Source of the DNA: an uncultured Arcanobacterium sp.
GTDB lineage: Bacteria > Actinomycetota > Actinomycetes > Actinomycetales > Actinomycetaceae
Assembly (NCBI GenBank): GCA_945874735.1
Contig: CAMCHI010000009.1
Coordinates: forward strand, 1-48,439
DNA: 48,439 nucleotides
Reading direction: 5' to 3'
The position numbers were made by a program, and so were the translations under genes. A model generated the notes under the pieces. It saw only the letters and a program-made list of their open reading frames with translations, was not told the origin of the DNA and did not search any database. Shown piece by piece: positions 35,270-44,906 of this stretch. Positions within the stretch are counted from its first letter, which is position 1. Each line of letters starts with the position of its first letter.

Positions 35270-35965
35270 GTGGCTAATTCTTATGCAGTGATTGATTTAG
35301 AAACTACGGGCTTATCACCAACGGTAGATGAAATTATAGAAATAGCTGTAATTACTTTAGATAAGAATTTGCGCCCCGAAAATACTTGGGTAAGTTTTGT
35401 GCAACCACAAGGCCCTATAAAGGCTACGGAAATTCACGGGATTACCGCAAGCGAAGTAGCTAATGCTCCTAGTTTTACTCAACTTGCACCTAAAATTTAT
35501 CAACTTTTATCAGGACGAGTGCTAGTTTCTCATAACGCTGATTTTGAATTGGGTTTTCTAAATAGTGCTACTGCTCGGTTATCAACTTCCTGCTTGCCAC
35601 TTACGCAAAAAACTACTATCGAAGCGTTAAAGAGTGGGCACGCTAGTTTTGCTAGTAACAAACTGGCAGAAACATCTAATTTTCCGCAACTACAACGCGA
35701 AAATTTTGTATGCACTATGGAGCAAAGCCATATTTATGCCGCTCCTGGTAGCCATAGTTTATATGCGGTGGCCGATCGTTTAGGGTTATCTCCTGATTTT
35801 TCTTTAGCACACCGTGCTTTACATGATGCACAGACAACGGCTGGATTGTTTAGAAAGTATTGGGAACTAGAGAATGCAGGGCAACGGGTAACGGAACAAT
35901 CTGTAAATAGGGCAGGAATAATCATTACCCCCGCCAGCTGGAAATTTGCACACCCTGTGCTTTAG
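35270..35965 (+). CDS. DEDDh 3'-5' exonuclease, DnaQ-like
   Basis: A 231-residue exonuclease of the DNA polymerase III epsilon type. The catalytic acids D9 and E11 are in AVIDLETTGL, the second-motif aspartate is in SHNADFELGFL, and His-Asp are in LAHRALHDAQTT. ITLDKN and HGITASEV are typical of the family. No polymerase or other domain is attached, so it may proofread or repair, or degrade RNA; the role is not decided by sequence. It is a single plus-strand gene between the divergently oriented parE and the convergent sigA. Confidence 0.88.
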   Translation: MANSYAVIDLETTGLSPTVDEIIEIAVITLDKNLRPENTWVSFVQPQGPIKATEIHGITASEVANAPSFTQLAPKIYQLLSGRVLVSHNADFELGFLNSATARLSTSCLPLTQKTTIEALKSGHASFASNKLAETSNFPQLQRENFVCTMEQSHIYAAPGSHSLYAVADRLGLSPDFSLAHRALHDAQTTAGLFRKYWELENAGQRVTEQSVNRAGIIITPASWKFAHPVL

Positions 35966-36093
35966 TGTATTAACTTAAAGTACGCAATGTTGTTTATTTT
36001 AATAAGTATTTTTCATCTGACACTTCTGCTAGTTAATTAGTTATTTTGCCAACTTACCGGCATTTTTTTATCAATTTAATGATGCTGCCGATT

Positions 36094-36134
36094 TTAATAA
36101 TAGCGTCCTCATTTTTTAAGGACGCTATTATTAA
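36094..36134. terminator. Strong bidirectional terminator between the exonuclease gene and sigA
   Basis: TTAATAATAGCGTCCT (36094-36109) and AGGACGCTATTATTAA (36119-36134) are exact reverse complements around a nine-base T-rich loop. A/T-rich tails follow on both sides. It serves the convergent gene ends at 35965 and 36226. The remainder of 35966-36225 shows no gene. Confidence 0.85.
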
Positions 36135-36225
36135 TTTAGTATTTTCTAAATCTTAACCGTGTTTAAGCCGTTGTAACTTGGGCTAAGTTTAGAGTAGCTT
36201 CTGCTAAAACTATTGCATAATAGAT

Positions 36226-37962
36226 TTAGTCTAGATAGTCGCGTAGTACTTGTGAACGCGAAGGGTGGCGTAGTTTAGACATAGTCTTGGATTCAATTTG
36301 CCTAATACGCTCACGAGTAACACCATATACTTTACCAATTTCGTCTAAAGTTTTTGGTTGCCCGTCAGTTAAACCGAAACGCATAGATACCACGCCTGCT
36401 TCACGCTCAGAAAGCGTATCTAATACTTGGTTTAGTTGTTCTTGCAGTAAGGTAAATCCTACTGCATCTGCTGGTACTACTGCTTCAGAATCTTCGATAA
36501 GGTCACCAAACTCCGAGTCCCCATCTTCACCTAATGGCGTATGTAAAGAGATTGGTTCACGTCCGTACTTTTGTACTTCGATGACTTTTTCTTCCGTCAT
36601 ATCTAACTCGGCAGCTAGTTCCTCTACCGTGGGTTCACGCCCTAAGTCTTGCAACATTTGACGCTGTACTCGCGCTAGCTTATTAATTACTTCTACCATA
36701 TGTACTGGAATACGAATAGTGCGTGCTTGGTCTGCCATAGCACGAGTAATAGCTTGGCGAATCCACCAAGTAGCATAGGTGGAGAACTTAAAACCTTTAG
36801 TAAAATCGAATTTCTCTACTGCGCGTACCAAACCTAAATTTCCTTCTTGGATTAAGTCCAAGAACAACATTCCGCGTCCAGTGTATCGTTTTGCTAGTGA
36901 CACCACTAGACGCAAGTTGGCGGTTAGTAGGTGTTCTTTAGCATCCATACCGTCCCGAGCAATCATCATCAGTTCGCGACGAGCAACTGGGTCGGTAATG
37001 TTTTCAGCTTCTAACTTATGACTTGCGTAGAGTCCCACTTCAATACGTTTTGCTAGCTCTACTTCTTGTTCTGCATTTAATAGCGCTACTTTACCAATCT
37101 GCTTTAAGTAGTCCTTAACAGGGTCTGCAGTAGCTCCAGCTACTAATACTCGTTGTTGTGGCTCGTCTGTATCATCAGAGTCTTTCACCACGAAAACGCC
37201 GTCTTTTTGCAAAGCAGCTGCTTCTTCTAAACTAGCAGCTTCATCTTCGCTATCTTCTTCGTCGTCTTCTTCATCTTCTGGATCTACATCATCATCGATT
37301 TCATCTAAATCGTCTACATCTAGTACATCCACTTCTTCCAGATCTTCTGGCTCATCTGGAGTATGTACTACATCAAGGTCGTCTTCTAATTCTACGTCTG
37401 TTAAATCCGCATCCAGTACGACATCTTCTGCTTCTTCTATCACCATGTCTACTAAGACGTCAGTGGTGTCTAAATCTTCAGTTTCTGCTTCTACCTTCTT
37501 AGGGCGACCACGCTTAGCACTTTTCTTTTCAGTAGGTAAATCAGTAGATACTTCTACTTGTTCTGCTGGTACAGACGCGATGTCAGCATCACTCTTTACC
37601 GAAACTTTCGTATCGGTATCAGGGTTTTCTGCGCTCTTTTTAGCTGCCTTACCAGTTTTTTTATTAGCAGCAGATTGCGCTTCCTCAGCTTTGCTCTTTG
37701 CTGCATCGGTAGCGCTTTGACTAGTTTCACTATTAATTTCTTTGACACTTTGCGCAACAAATTCAACTAGCTCCATTTTAGTGAGCTTCTTAGCTTGCGC
37801 CTCAGTGAGTTCTCCAGTAGATACTCTATATTCCACCCATTGCGATTTTAAGGCACTTAATGCAGGCGGATTTAACTCCACTGCTTTCTTGCTGGTACCC
37901 CGCTTAGTCTGTGGAGCTTTTTCAGCAGTGCTAACAGCAGTTTTCTTAGAAGAAGTAGCCAC
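36226..37962 (-). CDS. sigA: Principal RNA polymerase sigma-70 factor
   Basis: The housekeeping sigma factor (SigA/HrdB/RpoD). The 578-residue protein has a Lys/Ala-rich N-terminus with a SAP-like helical segment (about 30-75). A very acidic region follows (about 150-265). Conserved core regions start at [11 protein letters not shown] (about 283). Region 2 reads [19 protein letters not shown] and [16 protein letters not shown]. Region 4 reads [20 protein letters not shown] and [22 protein letters not shown] ribosome-binding site precedes the GTG start. The -10 box is described separately. Proximity to parE is a known actinobacterial arrangement. Confidence 0.97.
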   Translation of the reverse strand: MATSSKKTAVSTAEKAPQTKRGTSKKAVELNPPALSALKSQWVEYRVSTGELTEAQAKKLTKMELVEFVAQSVKEINSETSQSATDAAKSKAEEAQSAANKKTGKAAKKSAENPDTDTKVSVKSDADIASVPAEQVEVSTDLPTEKKSAKRGRPKKVEAETEDLDTTDVLVDMVIEEAEDVVLDADLTDVELEDDLDVVHTPDEPEDLEEVDVLDVDDLDEIDDDVDPEDEEDDEEDSEDEAASLEEAAALQKDGVFVVKDSDDTDEPQQRVLVAGATADPVKDYLKQIGKVALLNAEQEVELAKRIEVGLYASHKLEAENITDPVARRELMMIARDGMDAKEHLLTANLRLVVSLAKRYTGRGMLFLDLIQEGNLGLVRAVEKFDFTKGFKFSTYATWWIRQAITRAMADQARTIRIPVHMVEVINKLARVQRQMLQDLGREPTVEELAAELDMTEEKVIEVQKYGREPISLHTPLGEDGDSEFGDLIEDSEAVVPADAVGFTLLQEQLNQVLDTLSEREAGVVSMRFGLTDGQPKTLDEIGKVYGVTRERIRQIESKTMSKLRHPSRSQVLRDYLD

Positions 37963-38005
37963 AAAGAAACCTTTCCCTTGGCAAAACAGTGGAACTAACT
38001 TGCCT

Positions 38006-38011
38006 ATTATA
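38006..38011 (-). promoter_or_regulatory. -10 box of the sigA promoter
   Basis: A perfect TATAAT on the minus strand, 43 bases upstream of the sigA GTG. No good -35 match is seen at 16-18 bases. The rest of the 194-bp gap up to the DUF4192 gene shows no gene. Confidence 0.5.
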
Positions 38012-38156
38012 TAGGTTTATACTTATTTAAGCTAATAAGCACACCCTTAGTTCATAGACTTTTATTACTAACGCTGCGCAGTATTCTTTTATACCTCGGT
38101 TTAGTTTACCCAAATTTTTCTCATCATTCTTTTCTTTCTCCTCTTTTCACTTTCTC

Positions 38157-39503
38157 TTATTCACTATCTAGCTCTAATAGGTGCGTTAAATAAGGTGGCG
38201 GTAGTTGTTTTTCTAACACCAACTTCACTAACCTCGCTAAAGAATAATGTTCGTCATCTTGCAAAGCGCTTTGGATATAGCTTTTAGCCAGTAAATTTTG
38301 CCCGCACCACCAATACAAATAACCTAAAACACTAAACATGGTTGCATCTTGCGGCGCACTAAAACGGCTTAGACTCTCTAACAGACGAATACTTTTATCC
38401 ATTTGCCAAAAATCTGGCCTACATTTACCAGCTGCAATCAAAGCTGTATGATAATCGCGTTTTTCAAGTATGTGTAAGAAAGGCACGCGAGCAGCAAATA
38501 GCACATAAATCATTACCGCATCTCGTAAAGTTATATTACGCAAGCTCACCAATAGTTTAGCTATTTCTTCATCAGTATATTTCTGCATAGTTAAGTCAGA
38601 TTCTAAAAAGAATTTTTCCCACAACTCTGAATCTGCTGGGCAAATACTAATTTTGCTATAGCTTTGCTTTCTTTCTACCTCGTATTTTTGGCATAATTTC
38701 CAAATACGTTGCGCCCGTAAATCACTACGTCTTTCCACCTTAATACGAGCAGGAAGTATAAAAATTTGTGCAGCTAACTCTGCTTTATCTGCTACCGACT
38801 CTGGCAAAACATAGGCTATCTTTTCTGCCTTGTCACAAAAGCTACCCTTGGAATCTAAATTTATACTTCCTTGCTCCTTATTGTTAAATTTTTTCGCTTG
38901 CGTTATATCCTGCGTAGTATCCTCAAATTTATCAGCCCTATCCGCACAGGAAGAAACAATACTTCTACTGCTATATAAGGTAGATATTTTCTTTAGGTTG
39001 CAGAGTAAAACGTGCGGAGTTATCAGCTCTAAATCTGGAAGTTTCCCGTATTCTCCAACACTACCGTCTGCTATATTTTCCCAATTTTGATAATCACAAT
39101 AATACAAGCAGATATTAGCCCCTCTGCTCTGCAAAGCACCTACAGCCTGAAGTAATGGTAAATGCACTGCAGACTTTTGTTTCATTTGCCCAATATTTTC
39201 TCCAAACCAAATCAGCATGATCAAATCGGCTCGGTAATCCAGCTTTAGGCTTAAAATTTCTGGCAAAAATTCAGCACTAAAAGACGTTTCTCTAAGGTTT
39301 GCCCACATTAAAGGCCCTACTCCAAGAGAACTTATCTCTTGCTCTATTTGTGCAGTTTTCTCCTGCTCCCCCGTATTTTTATCAGAATTTAATGCTGTTT
39401 TAATTCCTATTGCCACTAATTCATTTTGTACATATCTACCTAATAATTGCCCAACAAGTTTAATAACCGGCGTTAATTTATTGTTTTCTATCTTCGTATT
39501 CAT
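38157..39503 (-). CDS. DUF4192 family protein
   Basis: A 448-residue actinobacterial protein of unknown function. The identifying part is the C-terminal region. RNITLRDAVMIYVLFAAR is followed by a segment ending SVLGYLYWWCGQNLLAKSYI and the tail DDEHYSLARLVKLVL with PPPYL, the usual DUF4192 ending. The N-terminal 250 residues are poorly conserved. A charged, Lys/Glu/Asp-rich stretch (about 185-235) looks like an insertion. No membrane segment is seen. The gene often lies near sigA in Actinobacteria. Confidence 0.78.
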   Translation of the reverse strand: MNTKIENNKLTPVIKLVGQLLGRYVQNELVAIGIKTALNSDKNTGEQEKTAQIEQEISSLGVGPLMWANLRETSFSAEFLPEILSLKLDYRADLIMLIWFGENIGQMKQKSAVHLPLLQAVGALQSRGANICLYYCDYQNWENIADGSVGEYGKLPDLELITPHVLLCNLKKISTLYSSRSIVSSCADRADKFEDTTQDITQAKKFNNKEQGSINLDSKGSFCDKAEKIAYVLPESVADKAELAAQIFILPARIKVERRSDLRAQRIWKLCQKYEVERKQSYSKISICPADSELWEKFFLESDLTMQKYTDEEIAKLLVSLRNITLRDAVMIYVLFAARVPFLHILEKRDYHTALIAAGKCRPDFWQMDKSIRLLESLSRFSAPQDATMFSVLGYLYWWCGQNLLAKSYIQSALQDDEHYSLARLVKLVLEKQLPPPYLTHLLELDSE

Positions 39504-39724
39504 GATGTAAGTTTGCGGTAATAAAACACACCATTTACCAGCTAATGTTTTTCTATGGATAAACCACGCAATTAACTAAATCGTGTACAAAGTTAGCCTT
39601 GTAATACAAAGTAGTACCGCACTCTCCCAAATACCCACTCCTTTCTTTTACAAACACCTCTCCATAAAATACTTCCACCCTAAAAATCCCCAAAAAATTA
39701 TTCGTAAGCTAAAATAAAACCATT
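39504..39724. promoter_or_regulatory. Divergent promoter region of DUF4192 and polyprenyl synthase genes
   Basis: On the plus strand TAAAAT (39710-39715) is nine bases before the polyprenyl synthase ATG and could serve a leaderless or near-leaderless transcript. The rest is AT-rich with nothing recognisable. Confidence 0.35.
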
Positions 39725-40795
39725 ATGCAGACCTTGGTTTCTAATTTTCGCCACGCCGTTAATGAGCAGTTACAACAACGAGTATCCAACCAAGCTCCTT
39801 TTCCGCTAGTTGCTCACCCTAACTCTTTTCGTATTTTCATTACTCCTGCGCAAAAACTGTTAAACGGCGGAAAACGTACTCGCGCTTTATTACTAGCTGG
39901 TGGCTGGCAAGCTTTTAACACCAACGATTCTCTCTCCCTGCCAGTATGCGCCGGAACGGCCTTAGAACTTTATCAAGCCTCCGCATTAGTACATGACGAT
40001 ATAATTGACGAAGCCACCACCCGTCGTAATATCCCAGCTATTCATCATTTATTTTCCCATACACACACCCAAGCAAATTTAAGCGGATCAGCCTCAGATT
40101 TTGGGAAAAAATCTGCTATTTTACTAGGTGATTACTTACTTTCTTTAGCTGGTTTATGTTTTGAAGACGCCGAGCATATTTCTCTTGCTGCTTTCCATAA
40201 TGCGCGCCGCATGTTTCATACTATGACGGCAGAGGTAGCTTTTGGACAATTTTTAGATAATACCAGTGACTACACTCCGCTTGCCACTAATTTACAACAG
40301 GTGAAAGAAACCGCTTTTAGCGTCATCTACCATAAAACTGCACGATATAGCGTAGATTATCCAGTAAAAATTGGCGCTGCCTTAGCGGGAGCAGATCCAA
40401 ACCTACTACCTACTCTTTCCGCGTTTACCATACCGTTAGGTGAAGCATTTCAATTACGTGATGACTTACTAAGTATCTTTGGTGATCCACAGCTAACTGG
40501 TAAACCAGCCTGCCATGATATTACCGAAGGAAAAAAGACAGTAGCATTAGCCACTGCCTTAGAATTAAGTAGCCCCCGTACGCAAGACGTTTTACGAGGT
40601 TTTATTGGTAAAGAACTAGATTCTAACGCAGTAACTACTATTAGAGATATTTTCCAGACTAGTGGTGCTTTATCTAAAGTAGAGCAGTTAATTACTGAGC
40701 GAGAAGAGCAAGCTCAACAAGCCTTAGCTACCCTACCTCATAATGCTACTTTGTTGAAATACTGCTTAGATTTTTTACAAAACCGCGTATCGTAA
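39725..40795 (+). CDS. Polyprenyl (probably geranylgeranyl) diphosphate synthase
   Basis: A trans-prenyltransferase that extends allylic diphosphates with isopentenyl diphosphate, probably for menaquinone or other isoprenoid chains. The 356-residue protein has GGKRTRALLL, the first aspartate-rich motif DDIID (91-95) and the second as LRDDLLSIFGD (around 246). The product length is not certain from sequence; two residues before DDIID are small or medium-sized (L, V), which fits C20 or longer. The gene order with an Rv2175c-like gene and the kinase matches Rv2173-Rv2176. It depends on the MEP pathway entered by dxs at 16-18 kb. Confidence 0.9.
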   Translation: MQTLVSNFRHAVNEQLQQRVSNQAPFPLVAHPNSFRIFITPAQKLLNGGKRTRALLLAGGWQAFNTNDSLSLPVCAGTALELYQASALVHDDIIDEATTRRNIPAIHHLFSHTHTQANLSGSASDFGKKSAILLGDYLLSLAGLCFEDAEHISLAAFHNARRMFHTMTAEVAFGQFLDNTSDYTPLATNLQQVKETAFSVIYHKTARYSVDYPVKIGAALAGADPNLLPTLSAFTIPLGEAFQLRDDLLSIFGDPQLTGKPACHDITEGKKTVALATALELSSPRTQDVLRGFIGKELDSNAVTTIRDIFQTSGALSKVEQLITEREEQAQQALATLPHNATLLKYCLDFLQNRVS

Positions 40796-40856
40796 CTGCT
40801 AACCACGCCTTTAAATAACAAAGTCCTCGCTTTGCTCAGCAAGCACGTTTACCACT

Positions 40857-41213
40857 TTATATAATTGTGGTAATCGCGCGGCGTACTGCATGTAGATTAC
40901 CAGTGCGTAAAGCAGTAATAGGAGTGCTTCCTAACTCTAAATTTTCTGCAAAAAGCCACTCATATTTTTCTTCATCACTAAAACCTTGATCAGCTAAAGC
41001 AATTAAGGTACCTCGTATCCCTTTTACCAGCACCGTTTCTGTGCCCTCTGCCAATAAAAACTCGCAAGGAACCAATAAAGCATTATTAGGACCGCGCCGT
41101 AAAGCTAATAGTTCTTGATTGTGCAACATTGCTCTAATATCGCGTTGTTGTACACCTAAAGCTTGCGCTACCTCAGGAATTGAATACCACTGTTCAGCTA
41201 CAAAATCATTCAT
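40857..41213 (-). CDS. Rv2175c-family DNA-binding protein
   Basis: A winged helix-turn-helix protein. EQWYSIPEVAQALGVQQRDIRAMLHNQEL forms the DNA-binding part, and residues up to TTII form the family C-terminal domain. In M. tuberculosis the homologue is a substrate of PknL, and the kinase gene is close by here too. Two starts compete. GTG at 41306 gives 149 residues. ATG at 41213 (MNDFVAEQWYS) gives 118, a spacing to the WY-IPEVA motif more like relatives. TAGTAT at 41227-41222 is eight bases before the ATG, so I chose it as a leaderless start. The choice affects whether N-terminal threonines exist. Confidence 0.8.
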   Translation of the reverse strand: MNDFVAEQWYSIPEVAQALGVQQRDIRAMLHNQELLALRRGPNNALLVPCEFLLAEGTETVLVKGIRGTLIALADQGFSDEEKYEWLFAENLELGSTPITALRTGNLHAVRRAITTII

Positions 41214-41346
41214 AAAGGCGAATACTACTCGTTTTTTAGCAAAAGACTTTACGACACACCCATATTGCACTAAAATCTCATTAGTAACACTATTATCAAT
41301 TTTCACAAACTTAACTCTTTAACTCAATTACCTTGGAGGTTCTGCC

Positions 41347-42702
41347 TTGTCTAGCTCACCTAAACGCACTGTAGGAGCTACCTTAGCTGCCACTTCCCTA
41401 GCTACTATCATTACTCCTACCTTGGCACATGCCACCCCTAATACTCCTACCCCAGAAGTAACTGGCACTTTAGCCTTAAAAATCAGTTCCCTATCCACTT
41501 CCCTTGCTACCCACACCCAAAAAGTTGGCACTTTCTCACACAAAGTTGCTACTACCACCCCTAATATCACCTATGTGGTAAAACGGGGCGACTCCCTCTG
41601 GGTTATCGCGCAACGATTTGGAGTATCAGTAAATTCTTTACGCAGCGCTAACAACATCTCAGCAAATAACAACCTGATTTATCCAGGTCAGCGTTTAATA
41701 ATTCCCAGCAAGGTAGCAGCCAGCGCGCCTAACAAATCTGTTCCTAGTCCCGCTCCCACTCCCACACCTACTCCCGCTCCTACTTCTGCTCAACCAGCAC
41801 CTACCAGCACCAACACTCGCTACGTAGTACAACGCGGGGATTCTCTCTGGAAAATTTCTCGACAGTTCAACATCACGGTATCGACTTTAGTGGCATACAA
41901 TAAAATTTCCGCTACCGGCTTTATTTACCCAGGGCAAGTACTACTTATTCCAGGAAATACTCCTGCACCAACTCCAACTCCCGCAATATCTAACACGCCT
42001 AGTCCTACCACTACTCCTACCACTCCCACTACCACCACTTCTGAAGTAGTGCATATCGTGAAACGAGGAGATACACTAGGAGCAATTGCGCGTGCTTACA
42101 ACACCACCGTGGCACATCTAGCATCATTAAACAAAATCCCCAACCCGTCCCTAATCTATGTAGGGCAACGTATCGTAATCACACCCGGCAGCTCTACCGC
42201 TACCGAAAAACCCGTGCAATTAGTGCCAAACACATTCTTGGGTTACACATATGACGATGAAACCGTAGCAGCAGCAAACGCTAACAAACACGCCTTAAAT
42301 GCTACTGCCGTGCCTAGTCGTGCCGAAGTACAGAAAATGGTGGCACAAACTGCCCGCGATATGGGAGTAGATCCACGCTTAGCTTTAGCACACGCCTATG
42401 TAGAATCAGGATTTGACGCAACTGCCGTATCTCCTGCTAACGCAATTGGAGTAATGCAAGTTATACCTACCTCTGGGCAATGGGCTGGAAACATGGTAGG
42501 ACGCTCCCTAGATCTACTAAAAGTAGAAGACAACATCGTAGCAGGCGTAGCTATTATCCGTTGGTTACACCAAAACGCCAGCGATTTCGATCAAGCAATT
42601 GCCGGCTATTATCAAGGATTAAACGGAGTTCGTCGCAACGGTATGCGTCCTGACACTGTGCGCTATGTAGAGAAAGTAAAAGCCGCTATGGCTCGTTTCT
42701 AA
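41347..42702 (+). CDS. Secreted triple-LysM lytic transglycosylase
   Basis: A predicted exported peptidoglycan-cleaving enzyme. A signal peptide with possible cleavage near residue 29 (PTLAHA) is followed by LysM domains at 74-120, 158-202 and 235-279, each with a VKRGDSL-type start. Pro/Thr-rich linkers separate them. A C-terminal SLT domain (327-451) has catalytic Glu353 in AHAYVESGFD and the conserved NAIGVMQVIP. The 451-residue protein starts at TTG after a clear GGAGG site; no ATG fits. It lies between the Rv2175c-like gene (divergent) and the PASTA kinase (same strand), consistent with a cell-wall growth role. Confidence 0.92.
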   Translation: MSSSPKRTVGATLAATSLATIITPTLAHATPNTPTPEVTGTLALKISSLSTSLATHTQKVGTFSHKVATTTPNITYVVKRGDSLWVIAQRFGVSVNSLRSANNISANNNLIYPGQRLIIPSKVAASAPNKSVPSPAPTPTPTPAPTSAQPAPTSTNTRYVVQRGDSLWKISRQFNITVSTLVAYNKISATGFIYPGQVLLIPGNTPAPTPTPAISNTPSPTTTPTTPTTTTSEVVHIVKRGDTLGAIARAYNTTVAHLASLNKIPNPSLIYVGQRIVITPGSSTATEKPVQLVPNTFLGYTYDDETVAAANANKHALNATAVPSRAEVQKMVAQTARDMGVDPRLALAHAYVESGFDATAVSPANAIGVMQVIPTSGQWAGNMVGRSLDLLKVEDNIVAGVAIIRWLHQNASDFDQAIAGYYQGLNGVRRNGMRPDTVRYVEKVKAAMARF

Positions 42703-42745
42703 CCCTTACGCCGTTAGCACAAAATTTAGATCACTTACGACACGC

Positions 42746-42775
42746 GAAGCGGGGCTGCTCTTAGCGCCCCGCTTC
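42746..42775 (+). terminator. Terminator-like hairpin between the LysM enzyme and kinase genes
   Basis: GAAGCGGGGC (42746-42755) pairs exactly with GCCCCGCTTC (42766-42775) around a ten-base loop. It is GC-rich in an AT-rich setting, 44 bp after the LysM gene stop and 18 bp before the kinase start. The T-tract is weak. Confidence 0.7.
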
Positions 42776-42792
42776 CTTAGTACCCTGAAATA

Positions 42793-44898
42793 GTGGAGTA
42801 TAAGGATTGGTTAATAGGCAACACGATTGACGGACGATACCTAATAGAGGCTCGTTTAGCGCGCGGAGGTATGGCCAGTGTTTATCGTGCTTTCGACCAT
42901 CGTTTAGCGCGACGGGTAGCAGTAAAAATAATTCACCCCCATTTAGCTGAACAAACCGATTTTACCCAGCGTTTCATCAAAGAAGCTCAAGGGGCCGCCG
43001 CATTAAACAGTCCGCATATTGTGAGCGTCCACGATCAAGGCATTACCCCCACCCCTGATGGAGAACGCGCCTTCTTAGTAATGGAACTAATCGAAGGGCC
43101 AGATTTACGCAATCAATTACGCACTCACGGCTCTTTCACTCTAGGGCAAACCCTGGATTTACTTATCCAAATTTTGCGTGCCCTATCTTCTGCCCATCAA
43201 AAACAACTAATTCACCGCGATGTGAAACCAGAAAATATTCTTTTAAACCGTGCTTTAGTACCTGGTAGCGCTAGTTTAGAAAATCACCACATTATTGCCA
43301 AAGTAGCAGACTTTGGACTGGTGCGTGCTGCCAGTGATAGCACTGGTATCCAAACTAGCACAACTTTAGGCACAGTAGCTTATATCGCTCCGGAAATAGT
43401 TACCCACAATAAAATTACTCCCAGTGCAGACGTATATGCTGTAGGCGTCATGTTTTACGAAATGTTAGCTGGAAAACTCCCCTTTTCCGGCACTTCCCCG
43501 ATGAGCATTGCCTACTCACACGTAAACAATCCCATACCACGTTTAAGCGAATTAGCTGATTGGATTCCGCCTGCTATTGATTCCACTATTGCTTTATTCA
43601 CTGCCAAAGACCCACAAAACCGCCCTGCACACGCCAGTGAGGCACTAACCACTTTAGTGGAACTACAAGAAAGTATTAGCCCCGATTTACTATTGCGACG
43701 CATTCCAGTATTTCCTAACGCTACTGATGCAGCTAAACCAGCACCAACCGTGCAATTATCTGCTGAGCAAGCTACCACTGTTTTTACTAACCTAGACACT
43801 TCTTCTTCCCACCGCACTCCGCCAGAAAACACTACCAGTGAAACAGACACTCCTGTTTTAGACTCCAGTCTCTTGGCCACCCAAGCTATTACTCCACTAG
43901 AAATTCCCACAGCTAACAGCAATACGCAAACTACTTTATTACCTTCTTTAACCGACCCTACTTCATTCCCAAAACTCACTCCACCATCTACTCTCAAAAA
44001 GAAACGGCGCATCTTTCCAGTAATAGCTATTCTTGGCACGCTATTATTTTTAGGAGTAGGCGGTACGTATCTATGGAACTGGTGGTTTACCCAAGGTCCA
44101 GGACTGCGCGTAACGGTAGTAGACGTATTAGAACTTCCAGCCGCTGAAGCTACCAGCAAACTCAATGTTAAAGGTTTCAAAACCAAAATAGTAGAAGATT
44201 ATTCCGATACCATCGCGCAAGGACTAGTAATATCTACCGATCCGAAAGCTGGCACTAGAATTCACCCCTCTAATACTGTTACCCTGACCGTATCTCTAGG
44301 AATAGAACATTTAGTATTACCGAACGTCACCGCCCAAACCAAGGAAAAAGCTTTAGCTACCTTAAAAACAACTCGATTCACTAAAATTACACAGCACGAA
44401 GAATGGTCAGAAGAAGTCCCACAAGGGGAAGTTATCCGTCAAAGCCCTGAACCTGGCGCTTCCATTCCACATAACTCCCCTATCACTCTCGTTATTTCCA
44501 AAGGACGCGAACCTTTAACTGTGCCAGACTTAAGTGGTATCACCTACGCAGAAGCAACCACACAATTAGAGGAATTAGGTCTAAGTATAGAAGCCACTGA
44601 AGAATTTTCAGACTCTGTAGCTAAAGGCACCATCATTTCGCAAGACGTAGCACACGGAGAAACTCGCTACCGTAATGATGTAATAAAAGTAGTGGTATCT
44701 AAAGGCCCAGAAATGATTGCCGTGCCTAATGTAGTAGGTTTACAAGAAAGCCAAGCGCGCAGCATTTTAGAATCCGCAGGCTTTGCAGTAACCACCGAGA
44801 AAATATTGGGCGGATATTTTGGCACAGTACGTCTACAATCTCCAGGAGCAGGAGAAAAAGCAAAAATTGGAAGCACTATAAAACTTACGATAGTGTAA
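42793..44898 (+). CDS. PASTA-domain serine/threonine protein kinase (PknL/PknB-like)
   Basis: A membrane sensor kinase. The cytoplasmic catalytic domain (about 12-290) has RGGMASVYRAFD, Lys45, HRDVKPENIL (141-150), DFG (173-175) and IAPE. A Ser/Thr-rich juxtamembrane region, one membrane helix (about 408-432) and four extracellular PASTA repeats (about 437-701) follow. PASTA domains bind muropeptides or lipid II in relatives. Placement between an Rv2175c-like regulator and class II DAHP synthase matches pknL, although PknL of M. tuberculosis lacks PASTA repeats. Start GTG at 42793 has no obvious ribosome-binding site. Confidence 0.93.
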   Translation: MEYKDWLIGNTIDGRYLIEARLARGGMASVYRAFDHRLARRVAVKIIHPHLAEQTDFTQRFIKEAQGAAALNSPHIVSVHDQGITPTPDGERAFLVMELIEGPDLRNQLRTHGSFTLGQTLDLLIQILRALSSAHQKQLIHRDVKPENILLNRALVPGSASLENHHIIAKVADFGLVRAASDSTGIQTSTTLGTVAYIAPEIVTHNKITPSADVYAVGVMFYEMLAGKLPFSGTSPMSIAYSHVNNPIPRLSELADWIPPAIDSTIALFTAKDPQNRPAHASEALTTLVELQESISPDLLLRRIPVFPNATDAAKPAPTVQLSAEQATTVFTNLDTSSSHRTPPENTTSETDTPVLDSSLLATQAITPLEIPTANSNTQTTLLPSLTDPTSFPKLTPPSTLKKKRRIFPVIAILGTLLFLGVGGTYLWNWWFTQGPGLRVTVVDVLELPAAEATSKLNVKGFKTKIVEDYSDTIAQGLVISTDPKAGTRIHPSNTVTLTVSLGIEHLVLPNVTAQTKEKALATLKTTRFTKITQHEEWSEEVPQGEVIRQSPEPGASIPHNSPITLVISKGREPLTVPDLSGITYAEATTQLEELGLSIEATEEFSDSVAKGTIISQDVAHGETRYRNDVIKVVVSKGPEMIAVPNVVGLQESQARSILESAGFAVTTEKILGGYFGTVRLQSPGAGEKAKIGSTIKLTIV

Positions 44899-44906
44899 AA
44901 CTTCTA

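Noticed and set aside
43512-44186. A 224-codon minus-strand frame inside the PASTA kinase gene
   Set aside because: Antisense shadow; the plus strand encodes clear kinase and PASTA sequence, and the antisense product matches no family I know.
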